The notes under the pieces: generated by a model | Databases searched by the model: none | The model's input: the letters and a program-made list of their open reading frames with translations, nothing else | What the model was told of the DNA's origin: nothing | Made by a program: the position numbers and the translations under genes | Part shown: positions 9,316-24,875 of the stretch, one piece after another | Layout: each line of letters opens with the position of its first letter | Position numbering within the stretch: position 1 is the stretch's first letter | Source of the DNA: Oehlia diaphana | Taxonomy: Eukaryota; Glomeromycota; Glomeromycetes; Glomerales; Glomeraceae | Length of the DNA: 29,674 nucleotides | Assembly (NCBI GenBank): GCA_003833135.1 | Contig: QZLH01000459.1 | Coordinates: forward strand, 35,425 to 65,098 | Direction: 5' to 3'

Positions 9316-9817
9316 CATAGGTTAAAATGTGAAAAATCAGGCATCAATCAGTCACCAATCAGATACCAATTAGGTAGCTGATTGGTGACCGATTAGTGAC
9401 TAATTGGTATTTTCGCCAAATATTGACACCAATCAGGTAGTTTGCTAACTTTTGATCCAGTAATCAGAAAAGGATGAAATATAGTTCATTGAAATTGCCT
9501 CAATAATACGAATCTAATGGTAGTAAAATCATATTTCTAGAATTAATACTTGGTGAAATATTAAGTAAAATATAAAAATAAAAATATACTATTTATATTT
9601 TATTTAATATTATATTAACTATTAATCCTAGAAATACAATTTTACTACCATTAGATTTGTCTTATTGAGACAATTCTAATGAACTATATTTCATCCTTTT
9701 CTGATCACTAGATCAAAAGTTAGATTGATGATAGTATTTGGCGAAAATACCAATCAGTCACCAATTGGTTACCAATCAGTTACCAATTAGCTACCTGATT
9801 GGTGCCTGATTGGTAAT
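9316..9817. mobile_element. Foldback element, CACAGGT family (copy 1, right end truncated)
   Basis: Two arms of about 240 bp face each other around a centre near 9575. Each arm has an outer iterated zone of CACCAATCAG/CTGATTGG motifs, then TTCGCCAAATA, then a core with GATCCAGTAATCAG, AAAAGGATGAAATATAG and AATGGTAGTAAAAT. The left end starts CATAGGTTAAAATG. The right arm stops at GGTGCCTGATTGG and lacks the last 25 or so bases, so no target duplication can be read. A second, complete copy lies at 28863-29413. No coding sequence. Confidence 0.88.
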
Positions 9818-11094
9818 ATATTATAACTTATTATATTTTTTGATTTTTTGGTAATAATACTTGTAAAATATTTTATTTTATTTATTTTTTTTTTTTAACC
9901 ACAATACATTTGATAGTTTATTAAAAATTATTATAAAGCATCAATTATAAATAAAAAAAACTTTACACTAAAAATCTAATATTATTAACTACTAAACTAC
10001 TCGTTTATGCAATAAAAACACTCATGTGTACACTATTGGGTGGAATTTTTGCTTAGAGGTAAGGAATGTTTAAAACATCTCATCTTAATATAAATGCCTT
10101 TCATTCTTCACAAGGCAACTACAGGACCTACTATGTCATGATTAAAAGAAAAAAAAAAGAAAAAAAAAATAAAAATAAATACTGTATAATCCTGTAAAGT
10201 TAAAATAAAAATAATCTGATTATCCCTTCCATAAGTAATCTACTAGATCCAAAATTAAACAAGGTCATTTGTTCAAGTTGTAAGATTGAGACCTCAAGAC
10301 TATAATTACAACCAATCAGCTGCAGAGATAAAAGTTTGTGTATTTGATAGTACAATCTAGTATATTCCAATATGAGAAGTTTCATTTATATATGTGATAT
10401 TGATATTTATCATTGTGAAAGTTATTTGCTATCAGGTGGCTGATGGCACAAACGTTAAAACCAAAATACACTAGCAGTTTCCAGTCCCAATAACTCAAAA
10501 ATATCTCAAAGTAAACTCTATCTAAATAGTATAAAAAAAAGACAAAAAAATAAAAAATAAAAATAAAATTCTACTGTATATATTGTCACACAGAAAAGCT
10601 CCTCCAATGGATATTGGTTATTGATGTATTTGTCAAAAAAAAAAAAAAAAAAAAAAAATTTTAATGATCTTATTATATATAGATAAATTATATATAAAAA
10701 AAGAAATGCTACCCTGATTTTTTACTATTTAGCAGTAAAATTGCAATAAAAGTTAAGGTATAAAAATTTAAGATAATCTTCCTAGTATAATTAATAGTTA
10801 ATAAATACTATATTTAAAATTTTATTAGGTAGCAAAATAATTTAATTTGCTTTATTATATTTACAATTAATTTAACTGAATTAGTGTTTTTTTTTTAAAA
10901 AAAACATAAAAAATTAATAATTAACATATATTATTTAACTTACAAAAGTTATTAATTAATTTATAAATCATAAATTAATTATGAATTTTTTTAATAATAC
11001 TTTAGGTATTATTTAAATTATATAAGATAATAAAAAATTGGCTGAAGTTAAAAATAAATTTACTTTCTATTATTAAGTCTATGACCCCTTTTTC
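9818..11094. other. AT-rich region downstream of the ceramide synthase gene
   Basis: No gene was recognised. It contains long A-rich tracts near 10144-10185 and an uninterrupted A run at 10635-10658. The block 10020-10630 is somewhat less AT-rich but has no reading frame with recognisable similarity. An A run ending such a block could be the tail of a retroposed sequence, but no flanking duplication was seen. Confidence 0.35.
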
Positions 11095-12628
11095 TCAGTT
11101 CTTTTTTAATTTATAATCCTTAACAACTTCATTCTGTGATGAAGAACTCTCAGAATTGTCATCTTCAGAAGTAGAATAATATACTTGGCCAGGATTAATA
11201 TTTGCTTCAGCTTCTTCACTAAAATAAGATAAATGGATATAATTCATAATATGTGAAAATTAAAAAATAACTGTAATAATAATTTACTTACTGTTCAGAT
11301 TCACTTCGATTATCATGTGCATTGTCGCCCATAATTACTCGATATGCAACACGGCAAATCAAATAAAACCAAAAATAAATTAGTGCTTGTAATAATAAGA
11401 AAAGAGTCACGAAAAATATTTGCGTCTTTCTTGAATAAAAGTGTTGTTCTTCTGGGTCCCATTTAAGTTCTACAAATTGTGTAGATTCAAACATTGTGCT
11501 GTATATTATATATCCAAAAAAGAGGTGACGCGTCACTACCCATGAAATCATAAAGAATCCAAATACAACATCACAAAGCGTATTGAATCCGCAATATTTT
11601 AACATTTTAGCAAACTTAGGAAATTAAACTTAAGTGAGAAATAATAAATAGGTAAGAAAAGTTAAACCAAATTAATTAACTTACTGGTAATAATATGTCT
11701 GCAAAATCCATAACACATAAAATAGCATTCCCAATTCGAGTCCAATTCATTGAATATGAACTACAGATCAGTAAAATAGTAATTGCATGATGGGCTAACA
11801 TTTCAACATAATCTTTTCGTCTCTTTTCAATATTAATGACAAAAACTTGTTGAAACCAAAAAGCCAATTGTACTAAATAATACCACTTGAGAAGACCCGG
11901 CATTTCAACATGTGGGTAACCTTTCCAAAAATATGCAGTATCAAACCAATAAGGTGATTTGGACATTATATACTAAATCAATTCAATATGCAAGGAAAGA
12001 ATTCATAAGCCCAATCAATTAATTCATTCTTAATTCGTCAACCCCTTTCTAAATATATTTCTTTATATTTCTTTTTACTTCACTTGAAAGAAAGGCAAAT
12101 TTGGGAGTAAGACAAAATTAATTGTGGCTAAATTCCCGGGTCTTAACTTACCATACCAAGTGTCCAGAAAATTGAATAATACAAAAACGACCATCCTTGT
12201 TCAGCAAACCTTGTTTGCTGACTAACTTTCTTTATTCCACCAAGTTTTACTATAGGTATAAGTATGTATTCCATTATAACAGCACGTAAGAAAGTAAAAA
12301 GTGCAATCCAAGTGAAAATAAGATACACGTCGTCTTTTCCTTTCTTATAAAGGCCGGTTTTTGGATCTCCATGCTGAAGGAAAAAGAATTTTTCTGCTCC
12401 GGGGAAAATAAAATATGCTAATATAAGAAATGCTAAAACACGTATCGGGAAACCTAAAAGTCATAAAAGAATCTAAAATTAATTTTTAGGTCTAAACAAG
12501 TGAAATTTTCAAGATATTTTACCTATTTGATGGTTCACAAGATAGTTGGCAATTTTTACCAAAAAGGTTATCTTTTTAGCTGCTTTTTTGTTCGCACCAT
12601 CAGTTTGAAGACTGATTGTTTTTAACAT
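11095..12628 (-). CDS. LAG1: Ceramide synthase (TLC domain, Lag1/Lac1 family)
   Basis: Acyl-CoA-dependent ceramide synthase joins a sphingoid base to a fatty acyl-CoA in the ER membrane. Exons on the minus strand are 12523-12628, 12152-12453, 11685-11972, 11292-11614 and 11095-11218; phases agree and give 380 residues, a usual fungal length. The Lag1 motif is well preserved: RFAEQGWSFLYYSIFW, then SPYWFD, KWYYLVQLAFWFQQ, EKRRKDYVEMLAHHAIT with the paired histidines (197-198), and RIGNAILCVMDFADILLP with the conserved aspartates (225, 228). Several hydrophobic spans suit a multi-pass ER protein. The tail is acidic and serine-rich (STSEDDNSESSSS), like the CK2-phosphorylated tails of yeast Lag1/Lac1, and ends KLKKN, which fits a KxKxx ER-retrieval signal. 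The start at 12628 gives an in-frame short first exon (MLKTISLQTDG). Lag1 cannot be told from Lac1 by sequence alone. Confidence 0.95.
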
Positions 12629-13960
12629 TATTTATTATAAATTCAGGAAAGAAAAAATTCGGATGATATTTAAATAAATAACTATTATTCCAGTAAAAAA
12701 TAGAAGTTAATCGTTCAAAAAAAAAAGAGCCGAATTTCTCGCACGTTTTTGTTTAGATAATTGTGACTGTTAGTGTCCGAAGTAGATCGGTGATCACGGG
12801 ACAGGCTAACATTAAAGAATGAAAGGTAATTATTCATTTAAAGGTTAAGTTTTTATTGACCAAATAAAGTAATTTGATCATTTAAAGGCTTTAAAGGGTT
12901 TTTATTGATCAAATAGGGAAAATTTGATCGCCAATCATCCACAAACTCAAAAGAGATGATCGGCGTTAACTACCAATTCTACCATGCATATTTCTTGGGG
13001 AATTGTTAAGGAACATGATGCAAAACTTTCACGGTAAATTCCGTTGGCAGGAACCTTTAGCAGCAATTGCCGGTAAAAGAAAAATTCCCCATCTTCAACC
13101 TTAAGGAACTTATACGGCTGTATCTAACTAAGTTTACAATTTTGGGATAATGTTGGGTGTAATTGAGTATCGTTCAAAATATTGAATTCGGGAGACATAT
13201 ATTTCATAGCAATTTATCGTAATGGGGGTTATCATCAAACTTCATATATCATATAAATACTTAAAAAATCGTTTATAAATCACTACTACCCATTTCAGCC
13301 CTCTTAAATCCAATTGTTTGAAACTAATGCTTTAATATGAAAAAATGCAAAATGCAAATATATATATATATATACGGTAATAATAAATACCATAGCATTT
13401 TGTCAGCTCAGGTAGTGCGATGAAAACTTGAATATTTTCATGTGACGATTATGGCTGAGAAAGATCAGACTATAATTTAGACCAACATTAAAGTATTATT
13501 ATCCCAAAAATTTATGCTAATTCTATCCAAACTCATAGTTCCAGCGAAATTTAATGAAGGATGAAAAACCGGATAAAACCGCTACGGATCGAAGAAAGCA
13601 TTTAGGGTAGTAACTTTAGGGGTAGAAAGATACAAGATCGGTAATCTTTCCTTATTTTAAACGTCTAATTACTTTGTTATATTGTTTTATAACATGATTT
13701 AAGCCTTTATTATCACAGTAATAACTGTCTAAATTAAATTTTCTGATACAATTTGAAAAGTAAATCTACGTATATTGTTTTATCATTATTATATTAATTA
13801 CGAGCTTTAAATTAGCTACATGTGAAATTTGTCTCACTAATTGAAAAAAATTAATAAATTTAAATTTTTAAAAAACGAAATGTGCTATATTAAAATAAAA
13901 TATAAGATGAAAATGTTTGAGATAAATGCGTTTATTATTGCAAAAATGAGTTTTATCTAT
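12629..13960. other. Intergenic region between beta-tubulin and ceramide synthase
   Basis: This should hold the ceramide synthase promoter (12629 onward) and the tubulin 3' end (up to 13960). An imperfect direct repeat of about 40 bp lies at 12840-12930 (TTTTTATTGACCAAATA against TTTTTATTGATCAAATA). A less AT-rich stretch at 12950-13140 contains a 29-codon ORF (13015-13104, plus), discussed as a finding. An AT dinucleotide run lies near 13358-13373. No RNA gene was recognised. Confidence 0.45.
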
Positions 13961-16560
<2,600 letters not shown>

Positions 16561-17547
16561 GGTTAAGATTGACAAAATTTCTATTCGACTATATTTATAA
16601 ATTAAAAATTATTTTCAAATATTTCAAAGTATACCTTTAATATTTTACAATAGTCTTACAAATAAAAATAATTTTTATTTAGAGTTTATAAAACAATTAT
16701 TAATTAAATTAAAAAAATTCAATATTTAATAATATAATAATATAATAATTTTTAATATTTAACTAATTAATTACTACTTTTTTTTTTAATGTATATGTAG
16801 TACAGTTTATTTAGAAAATTTCAATTACACCCATTAATATATTGACCACACATTAAATGAAACATATTTAGCAATAAAATGAATACATATTTTTGAAAAG
16901 TAAAAAATTTTATTTATAATATCCAAATTCTATAAAGTATTTTAATTAATTAAAATAATCAGATAGAGTCAGGTTTGGATATTTGACCACTTTTAGGTTA
17001 TTTAGACCACTTTTAACCATCAAATAAGGTAGTTGATGGTAATCATTTAGACTAATTAGTATACTTATAAAAAATATGAAACTATGTATTAAATAAATAT
17101 AAAATTGCATTATATATAATACTTTATTATATTAATTAATACTTAATTCAAGATCCGGCTATAAATCAGTGAAAATTACTATCAAAAAATGGGGCAAAAT
17201 TTTGTAGATTATTAATGAAATTCATTTAATTGGCATTTTTGTGGGTAAGGTATCACTGCATCCAGTGTAACAAAATGAAAATATTACGCAGTATTTTATA
17301 GCAGAAAAACTACAGCTTTTGAATGCATTATTAATTTTCCTTCTAATAAAAATTAAAAAATGACTTATCTTTGTAGTGATGACAGATTCTTATTATTTAA
17401 TAAATTTTTACTGATTGATATCTGGATCATGTATTAATAAAAATTAATTATCAATTATTAATAAAATTTAAAAATTAAAAATTGAATTTTACTAGTAAAA
17501 CATATATATAGTCAAACTTCTATAATTCTATTCAAATATATTATATG
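16561..17547. other. AT-rich region with no recognised gene
   Basis: Low-complexity AT-rich DNA. A short repeated phrase, TGACCACTTTTAGGTTATTTAGACCACTTTTAA in shortened form GACCACTTTTA, occurs twice at 16983-17018. TATAGTCAAACTTCTATAAT near 17508 resembles the end of the TA-target MITE at 26616 but has no partner. Confidence 0.35.
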
Positions 17548-17990
17548 CACAGGTTAAAATATATCAAATCAGTTACTAATTAGTCATTAATTGGATATCT
17601 AATTGATGATTGATTAATATTTGATTTATTTAATTTATCACCAATCAGACTACCTGATTAATAGTTGATTTTTACCAAAATCTGATACCAATCAATCATC
17701 AATGATAAGGCTGCCTAGTTGATGTCCAGTTGACGAATGACTGATACCCAGTTGATAAATAAATGACTGATATTCAATTAATGCTCAGTTAAATTTTTTT
17801 AAATCTGGCAACAATCAGGCAGTAAACTATTAATAACTGATTAGTATATGATTTATAAAATGGGTGATAACCTATTTTTTTACAATTGACAACTTATTTA
17901 TTATAATTGATAAAAGGTGATATTTACCAATTGGCAATTTATTGATATGTATGACTGATTGGTTTTTTTTATGAATTAGGTATTGATTAC
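17548..17990. mobile_element. Degenerate CACAGGT-family foldback element
   Basis: It starts CACAGGTTAAAATATATCAA, like the other family members at 9316, 27209 and 28863. It continues with iterated CAGTTACTAATTAG and ATTAATTGG motifs, CACCAATCAGACTACCTGAT, and scattered opposite-strand versions. The right end could not be located, and the arms have drifted far, so this is an older copy. The end coordinate is approximate. Confidence 0.5.
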
Positions 17991-18345
17991 AATTTTTAAT
18001 TTAATTATACAATTGGTATATCATCACGAAATTTATCTAATGTTGAACTTGTATTTATTAAACACAAGTATTTAATAAATAGTCAAAATAGTGTTTGTTA
18101 AATACTTGATGTTTTATAAGTAATTTTATGTATTTAAAATATGCACTTATTTATTGCTGTAATATATTACAAATTAAATATTAATTATAAATGCTTTTTA
18201 GTTATTATTTTAAAGAATATTTAAAAACTACTTAATATTAGTATTTATTGATTATTGTAAAAATAAATGCAAATTAAGCATTTGAAATTATTATTAAAAA
18301 ATCATTAAAAAAAAGCATTTTATTAAAAATATTCAATATACTTAT
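17991..18345. other. AT-rich 3' flank of the Plavaka pseudogene
   Basis: No gene is seen. Repeated phrases such as AAGTATTTAATAAATA occur at 18060-18110 and resemble the last 80 bases of the window. No terminal repeat of the Plavaka element could be identified here. Confidence 0.35.
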
Positions 18346-18938
18346 TTACATAAAAATTCCTAATTCATTAAAATTTGGTATAATGTGTACTATATTTGTA
18401 ATTAAAGTAATAGGAATTAAAGTGTAATGATCAACATATTTAAGAATTGCACATTTATAGAAATAATAATGTTGCATATTATTTGGATATGCAAAGTCAT
18501 ACCATTGAACAAGAATAAGATCAAGATTTTGATCTAATTTATCTAAACTAATTTGAAGAATAAGAAGAATCTTCGCATAACATAAACCATTATCTGATAA
18601 ATAATCATTTTGCTTTGATTCATCCATTTCAACACAAATATTTGAAAAAGCAGTTTGACCATAATAATTAGGTGATGCACGAATAATAATTTTATAATCA
18701 TTATCTAAATATGCAAATTCAAATACTTCAATTTGAATTGTTTCATTTTCAATTTCTTGTAAAGTCCATTCCTCAACATCTTGAAAATAATCATAAATAC
18801 AAGACTTAAGCTTTTCAAATCCATGAATCCATAGATCGATTAAATCTTGTGTATTTTTTAATTGATCTATAATTTGATTAATTGTATGTTATGTCATTTG
18901 CTTTTTGGCTTTTTTTGATGTAATACTATGATAATTAT

Positions 18939-19237
18939 AGGATCCCGGATATCTAATATAAAAGGTCATAATGGACTTTTGGCCAAAAACACCCCTTTTT
19001 GCTGAAACTCAAAAAATCGTTTTTTGTAAATATCTCAGCATCCAGTGATTCAATTTTAATGAATATTTTTTTTATTTTATAGCCCTCAATTAGCTCTACA
19101 ATTTAAAAAAAAGTTCATCAAAATTGGACCACTGGATGCCGAGATATTTACAAAAAATGATTTTTTGAGCCCCTGAAAAATGGGCTAATCTGCCAAAAGT
19201 GTGACTTATGACCTGTTTTGGAGATATCCGGGGTCCT
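18939..19237. mobile_element. 299-bp foldback MITE with 8-bp target duplication
   Basis: The inverted ends read AGGATCCCGGATATCT on the left and, reversed, AGGACCCCGGATATCTCC on the right. Direct copies of ATAATTAT (18931-18938 and 19238-19245) flank it; because that 8-mer is palindromic, a shorter TA duplication cannot be excluded. The inner arms match well around AAATATCTCAGCATCCAGTG and CAAAAAATCGTTTTTTG. The element splits a Plavaka exon, and the reading continues on its other side (SKKAKKQMT). It is non-coding. Confidence 0.88.
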
Positions 19238-21784
19238 ATAATTATGCTTATAAGATCGTGAGTGTAATTTTGATTTAACAGCCATAAAAATATTTTAACG
19301 ACATACCTTAAAAATAATATTATTTAATTATTAGTAAATATAAAAAATTTTGTATAAAAAAAATAAACACTTACAATTGCTTGCATTTGTGTATTCACAT
19401 GATGTTTATTTGTCATACGATATGGCTGTTTAACATTAGTTTTATGTAACAGTTTGTAAGTTTCACTAGTAAAACTATTACTAGCATCAAATTGGCAAAT
19501 TGATGGTATTAAATGGTAATACCAACTGTATAGTTTAAGTAAATTTAAGTTTGATGGAGAGAATTTTGACATTAATTTAATAAATAAATCACTCCATGTA
19601 ATAATTGATTTCTGTTAAAAAAAAAAATAAAAATTAATATGTAGCATATTATTTTTATTGAAATATTTGTAATTTATTTACCTCAAATTCAAGAAGATCA
19701 GATTCAGTATATTTGTGTCAATAGCTCCATATATACATATCAATCCATAAAGAATAAAGGTCACATAGATTCTTATTGAGTTTTTTATCCAATATTAGTC
19801 CATCCAAGACAAACAATATAATTTTCATTAAATCACAATATTCAGATGCGGTTAATTGATTAAGTCTTTCAATTCCACTTTTAAAAATTTTAAGGTTTGG
19901 ATAACGAGGAATTTGTGAGAGACGCTTTTCAAGAATTTTTATTGGACCGTTTCTATATTTTAAATTTAATAATTCAATGGTGAATCATAATTGGTATTGA
20001 AAAAGACCAAGATTTGCATGATGCATGCGATCTAGAACACATATTGTATAAACGTTAAAAAATTTGTTGTAAATAAAAAAATGCATGCATAAATTCTATC
20101 GTCTAAAATTTAAGCCAAGTTAATTTCAAATTAAATTACTCACGGTCATTTTCATAAAGCACTTCTTATATTATACACTGAGATTTACTGGCCATTACTA
20201 TGATGTAAAATAGCTTTAGTATCATCTTCATTACAAATTTTAATGTTTTCTTCATTAATATAAATATCATTCATTGCATTACGGTCTATAAGACAAAAAT
20301 GACATGGATGTAAAGAATTTGATGACCCATAAATATTACACATTGTACAAACTTCAGGCCAATCTGAAATTATAAGTGCTAGTAATGGATAAAACTATCT
20401 GATACTACCATTAATGTATAGGTGAATACCAGTATTGCTTAGAATTCTCAAAGGTTTCAATACAGTTGCAAGAGCATGATGAAAAAGTTTGCATATTGTT
20501 ATACGAAACTTGGCTGATTGTTTTTCAAATACATTGTAAGATTCAAGATTTGGTATATAACCAAGTAAAATTTAGCATCAATTTGGTATATGAATGAATA
20601 AAAAATAAAAAAAATGAAAGGTAACCTTTGAAGATCATAAGATTATCATTAAAATGTTGTGTTCAAATATGATTGGTTGTGATCATGTGGTGACTTGTGC
20701 TATTAAAAAAGTGAAACAATGCCAAAACTATAATTAAATATTAATATGCATTATGCCGAAATTATGCCGAAATGCCGAAACCTTTTGTTGCGACGTGCTA
20801 AGGGAATATTTCTGAGAGTCATAAAAATTGGATGCCGTGATGATTTTCCCAAATGATCACAAAGAGTGGCATCTGCATATAGAATAATTGGCAAAGCATG
20901 TGCTCTAATCGGGATGTTTTGTTCAACATTTTTCCACCAATTGGAATCATACAAATCTGTATATAAACGCTCATTGGAATTCTTTAATTATGTAAAATCA
21001 AAAAAAAAATTATTAATATTATAATTTTAATTTTTTTAAAAAAATTTAACGATTTGTATTTACATTCTCAATAGACAACTTATACTTGAATTGAAATCCT
21101 TAGTTATATTCTTATTTGTCAAAATCTGCTGTATACCATTAAGTACCGTTCTATACTCAAAGATATATTCTTTTTTTTTATATTCAAAAATCGTTTTCCT
21201 TCACCAGCCAAAATTTGAAAGCTGCAAATTCTCTATAAAGATTCGTTTAGTCAAAGTTAAGGATGGTCATCGGTCCTAGAAAATCGTGATCCTACAGTCC
21301 TACACCATAAAAAGACAGACTGGTCCGTCTTAGTGTAGGACTGCAGTCTTTTGGTCTTGTATCACATATAATAAGACCGTTGGTTTTTTTAAGAACCGCA
21401 GTCTTTTTAAGACCAATCGGTCTTTTTTCTTTTTTTGCAAATAAAAAAGATTTTCTTCCTTAACTTTATTAGGAATAGCCTTGTTTTATAAATGAACACT
21501 AATTGGAATGATTTTTAATATAAATTTTTTTTTTTTACAAAACACCCAGATATATGATTATCACATATGTCATGCACTTACTATTATTGTATTAGTGACA
21601 ATCATATGATCATTTTCATTTAATCAAATACTTGGTAATCATGACCTTTTAGCTAAATATGAGTTAAGCATTATAAAACTAGTTGTATTTATGCAAAAAT
21701 GCATCAAACTTGCACAATAGTTAAAAAAATTTTCCCATCGTAATTTTTTTTTTATTAAAAAATTTTTTTTTTCTTTTTTGAATT

Positions 21785-23723
21785 ATGGCTGAAAAGCAAG
21801 AACCAGAGGATAATTACAACTCTTTTTCATATGAATCTTTTATAGAGGATCAAATTTTTATTGATTATGAGGATGAAAAATATGAAGAAAGAGATAGTGA
21901 AATAACAACAAAAATGGCTAAAAGAGAAACTAAAATTACTGAAACGGAAACTGAAACTTCTAGTACTAGATTTAAAGAATTAAGACAAGCTCGAGTTTAG
22001 AAACATATTGAAAAAAAGACAATTGAAAATAAAGATGAACAAACTGAAACTTATATTTTATATATATTTGTGAAGGCCATTTCTTTGCAAACAATTCTAC
22101 TACAACTCTTGAACGTCATTTAAAAGCTAAACACTTTGATGTATATAAAGACTTAGGTCAAGTTGAATCCAATGCAAAACTCTGGACAGTTGATATATAA
22201 CAAGAAAAGCATAATCTTTTTGTTAATTAGATTATCACAAACTAGCAACCATTTAGCGTTGTTGAAAATCAAAGTTTTAAAAAATTTATAGCATCTATTC
22301 AACCAAAATACAAAATTCTATCTCGACATACAATAAAAGATATAATAATGAAAAAGTTTGAAAATGCACAAAATTCAAATAAAAAACTACCTTTAACTTT
22401 CAACTTCCAAGATTTTGTTAACAATGAATATGTGGACAACAATTAGTTCATTAGGTATTTTGGCAGTAACAATTCATTTTATAAAAGATAATTGGCAGTT
22501 TGATCATTTTATATTAGATGTATTATATATTCCTTTATCACACATAGCTTTAGCAATTAAAGATAATTGTTCAGAATTAAATATTGCAGATTGATTAATT
22601 GGAATTATTAGTGACAATAAAGCAAAGATGTTAGCTGCGACTCAACTGATTAAAAAAGATCTTAATTTATCAGAATTTTGCCACTATTGCTATGCAGCAC
22701 ATATTTTAAACCTTGCTATTGAAGCAGCACTTAATACAAGTATAATTCCTAATTGTGTTAAAAAGTTGTGTATATTTATTAGTACAGTAAGAAATTCACC
22801 TAAACAAATGGATAAGTTAAAGGAGTTTTTTCAAGTTGAAAAAATTAAATTTAAAGTACCACTTCCAGATTGTACTACAAGATGGAACTATACATTCTAT
22901 ATGATAGATCGAGCATTAGAAATTAAACTTCTTTTGGCTTATTTAGTATCAAATCTTACATCATTATCAAATAATTGGCCAAATGAAGAAGAATGGAATA
23001 TACTTACCTTTTTAGCAGACTTATTAGCTCCTTTTGCATCAGTAACAAGAGTAATATGCTTCTAGTTATCCAACTATTGGTGAAGTTAAATTACTTTTTG
23101 AAGGTAATAAAATGCACTTAGATCAATCTCGAGGTGAAAATTTTATCTTACAAGACCAAGTAGATGAAATGAACCGTATTTTTACAAATTATTTTGATGA
23201 AATAAGTGAGGCATTACATGTTCCAGCCTTTTTTGATTCCCGTTATAAAAAATTAGCATATGGTAATATATCTCAAAATAATATTTTTGAACCAATTCAT
23301 AAAGCAATGACCAATTATAAAGAATCTGATGATATTCATATACCATCTCAACCCACTCAGACTTCTCAGCGTCATTTAATAAGTTTATCAGCAATTAAAA
23401 CAAGAAATTTTTTTCGCAATTTAATAGCACCAAATCAAACTCCACAGCTTGTTTTAAATGAATTAGAACTTTATTTTACTTCTAACTCACCAGGTAATGA
23501 AATAGTACCTTTAGAATGGTGGAAAAACCATTCTATAGAATACCCAATATTATCAAAAATGGCAAAGGACTACTTAGCCATAATGCCAACGTCTGTTCCT
23601 TATGAACAGTTTTTTTCAAATGCAGGAAACCAATTTAGTCAAACACGTAACAAAATTAATGCTAATATAGCACAAGCGTGTTTATGCTTAAAATCTTGGT
23701 TAGAACAAGGAAAAATTGAATAA
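21785..23723 (+). pseudogene. hAT transposase, decayed
   Basis: The start (MAEKQEPEDNYNS) leads into an acidic N-terminus. A decayed BED-type zinc finger follows, with TTTLERHLKAKHFDVYKDL near 22090. The catalytic core begins MNMWTTISSLGILAVTIHF (22440 region), where the usual DLWTS aspartate is replaced by asparagine, and continues with IISDNKAKMLAA. CHYCYAAHILNLAIE (22678-22720) and DCTTRWNYTFYMIDRALE follow. The C-terminal dimerisation region is well kept: PLEWWKNHSIEYPILSKMAK and SVPYEQFFSNAGNQFSQTRN, ending at 23723. Stops occur near 21998, 22198, 22228, 22240, 22445 and 22593, and there is a frameshift near 23055 between TRV and SYPTIGEVKLLF. The catalytic change and multiple stops make it inactive. 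It belongs to the element 21258-25304. Confidence 0.93.
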
Positions 23724-24518
23724 AATATTAAAAAAATTTGATACTTTATCCTTTCATATAATTAAAAAATCTTCTATTTTATTTTTTTTTGTATAAATTT
23801 TTTAACTTTTTATATATTCTCTTTAAAAATATATATATTCATTATTAACTTATTAAAAATAAATTAACATTTATAAAAAATAAATAAATTACTAAATTTC
23901 AGAATAAACAAATAATCTTAAAAATTAATAAATTAGCATTAGGAAATTTTTTTTTGAAAGAATATAAGCATGTATGTGGGTCAAAACACTGAAACTTCCA
24001 ACTTAAAAAAAGCGTTTAAGCAGAATATCTCATCATTCAGTGATCATAAAAGGATGAAACCACTACCATTCGAATCATCACAGTGAGACGCGTCGAATGG
24101 TGGCTATATCATATTTCCAGGATCGATAGATAACCAACAATTATTGAATTTGTTATCAAATAGTTTTGCTGACATAAAATTTTTTCTATCAATTCTAAAA
24201 TCATGATTTTGATACTATTTGACGCATCTCAGTGAGATGATTCAAATGGTGGTAAATTCATCCTTTTATAATCACTGGATGGTAAGATATTACATTTTAA
24301 AGTTTTTTTTTGAAATTTCTGAAGTTCCTATTTTTGAAAATTTAAAACTTTGAGAAAAAATACTTCAAAATGCAATATCTCACCATCCAGTGATTATAAA
24401 AGGATGATTTTACCACCATTCGAATCGTCTCGCTATGACATGTCGAATGGTATCAAAATCATGATTTTATAATTAATAGAAAAAATTTTATGTCGGCAAA
24501 ACTGTTTGATAATATATT

Positions 24519-24761
24519 TAAGGTTGCTTGTCTAAACCTCTTCAAAATTCTATGATTAGTTTCATCAAAATTTTACTATAGATTTATTATAGTTTCGGCA
24601 GAGTTTTGGCATTTTTGGCATTTATAATAAATTTGGCAGTTTTGCCTTTCCCCAGAGTTTCACCAGTTTTTTAATATAACTTTAATATAGTTTTGGCAGA
24701 ATTTCGCTTTTCGGCAAAACGCCATCTTGCCTAAACCCTTAGGTTTTGACAAGCAACTTTA
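24519..24761. mobile_element. 243-bp MITE with 8-bp target duplication
   Basis: Inverted ends TAAGGTTGCTTGTC and, reversed, TAAAGTTGCTTGTC, then AAACCT. It is flanked by AATATATT at 24511-24518 and 24762-24769. The opposite arm of the host foldback (about 24130-24180) lacks the insertion and runs continuously from TTTGATAA to TTCAATAATT in complement, confirming the boundaries. The interior repeats TTTGGCA and TTTCGGCA motifs. Confidence 0.9.
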
Positions 24762-24778
24762 AATATATTCAATAATTA

Positions 24779-24875
24779 GTGTGTAACTTCGATATTAACG
24801 AATTTTTGCACTTGGGGAAGAGTCCTTTGGCTTGCCAATACTCTTTCCATGAGTGTCCCTAGTATTGAACTACTG
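24779..24875. other. 97-bp unexplained insertion with 4-bp flanking repeats
   Basis: Comparing the two arms of the foldback, the right arm has 97 extra bases between ATTA (24775-24778) and ATTA (24876-24879), absent from the left arm. It lacks clear terminal inverted repeats but contains a small hairpin (AAGAGTCCTTTGGC facing GCCAATACTCTT). It may be a very small mobile sequence or filler DNA from repair. Confidence 0.6.

Noticed and set aside
10200..10385. 61-codon minus-strand ORF
   Set aside because: Leucine-rich chance frame with no recognisable family or neighbouring exon.
10635..10658. A run as the tail of a SINE or processed pseudogene
   Set aside because: No RNA polymerase III promoter boxes, coding remnant or flanking duplication could be found next to it.
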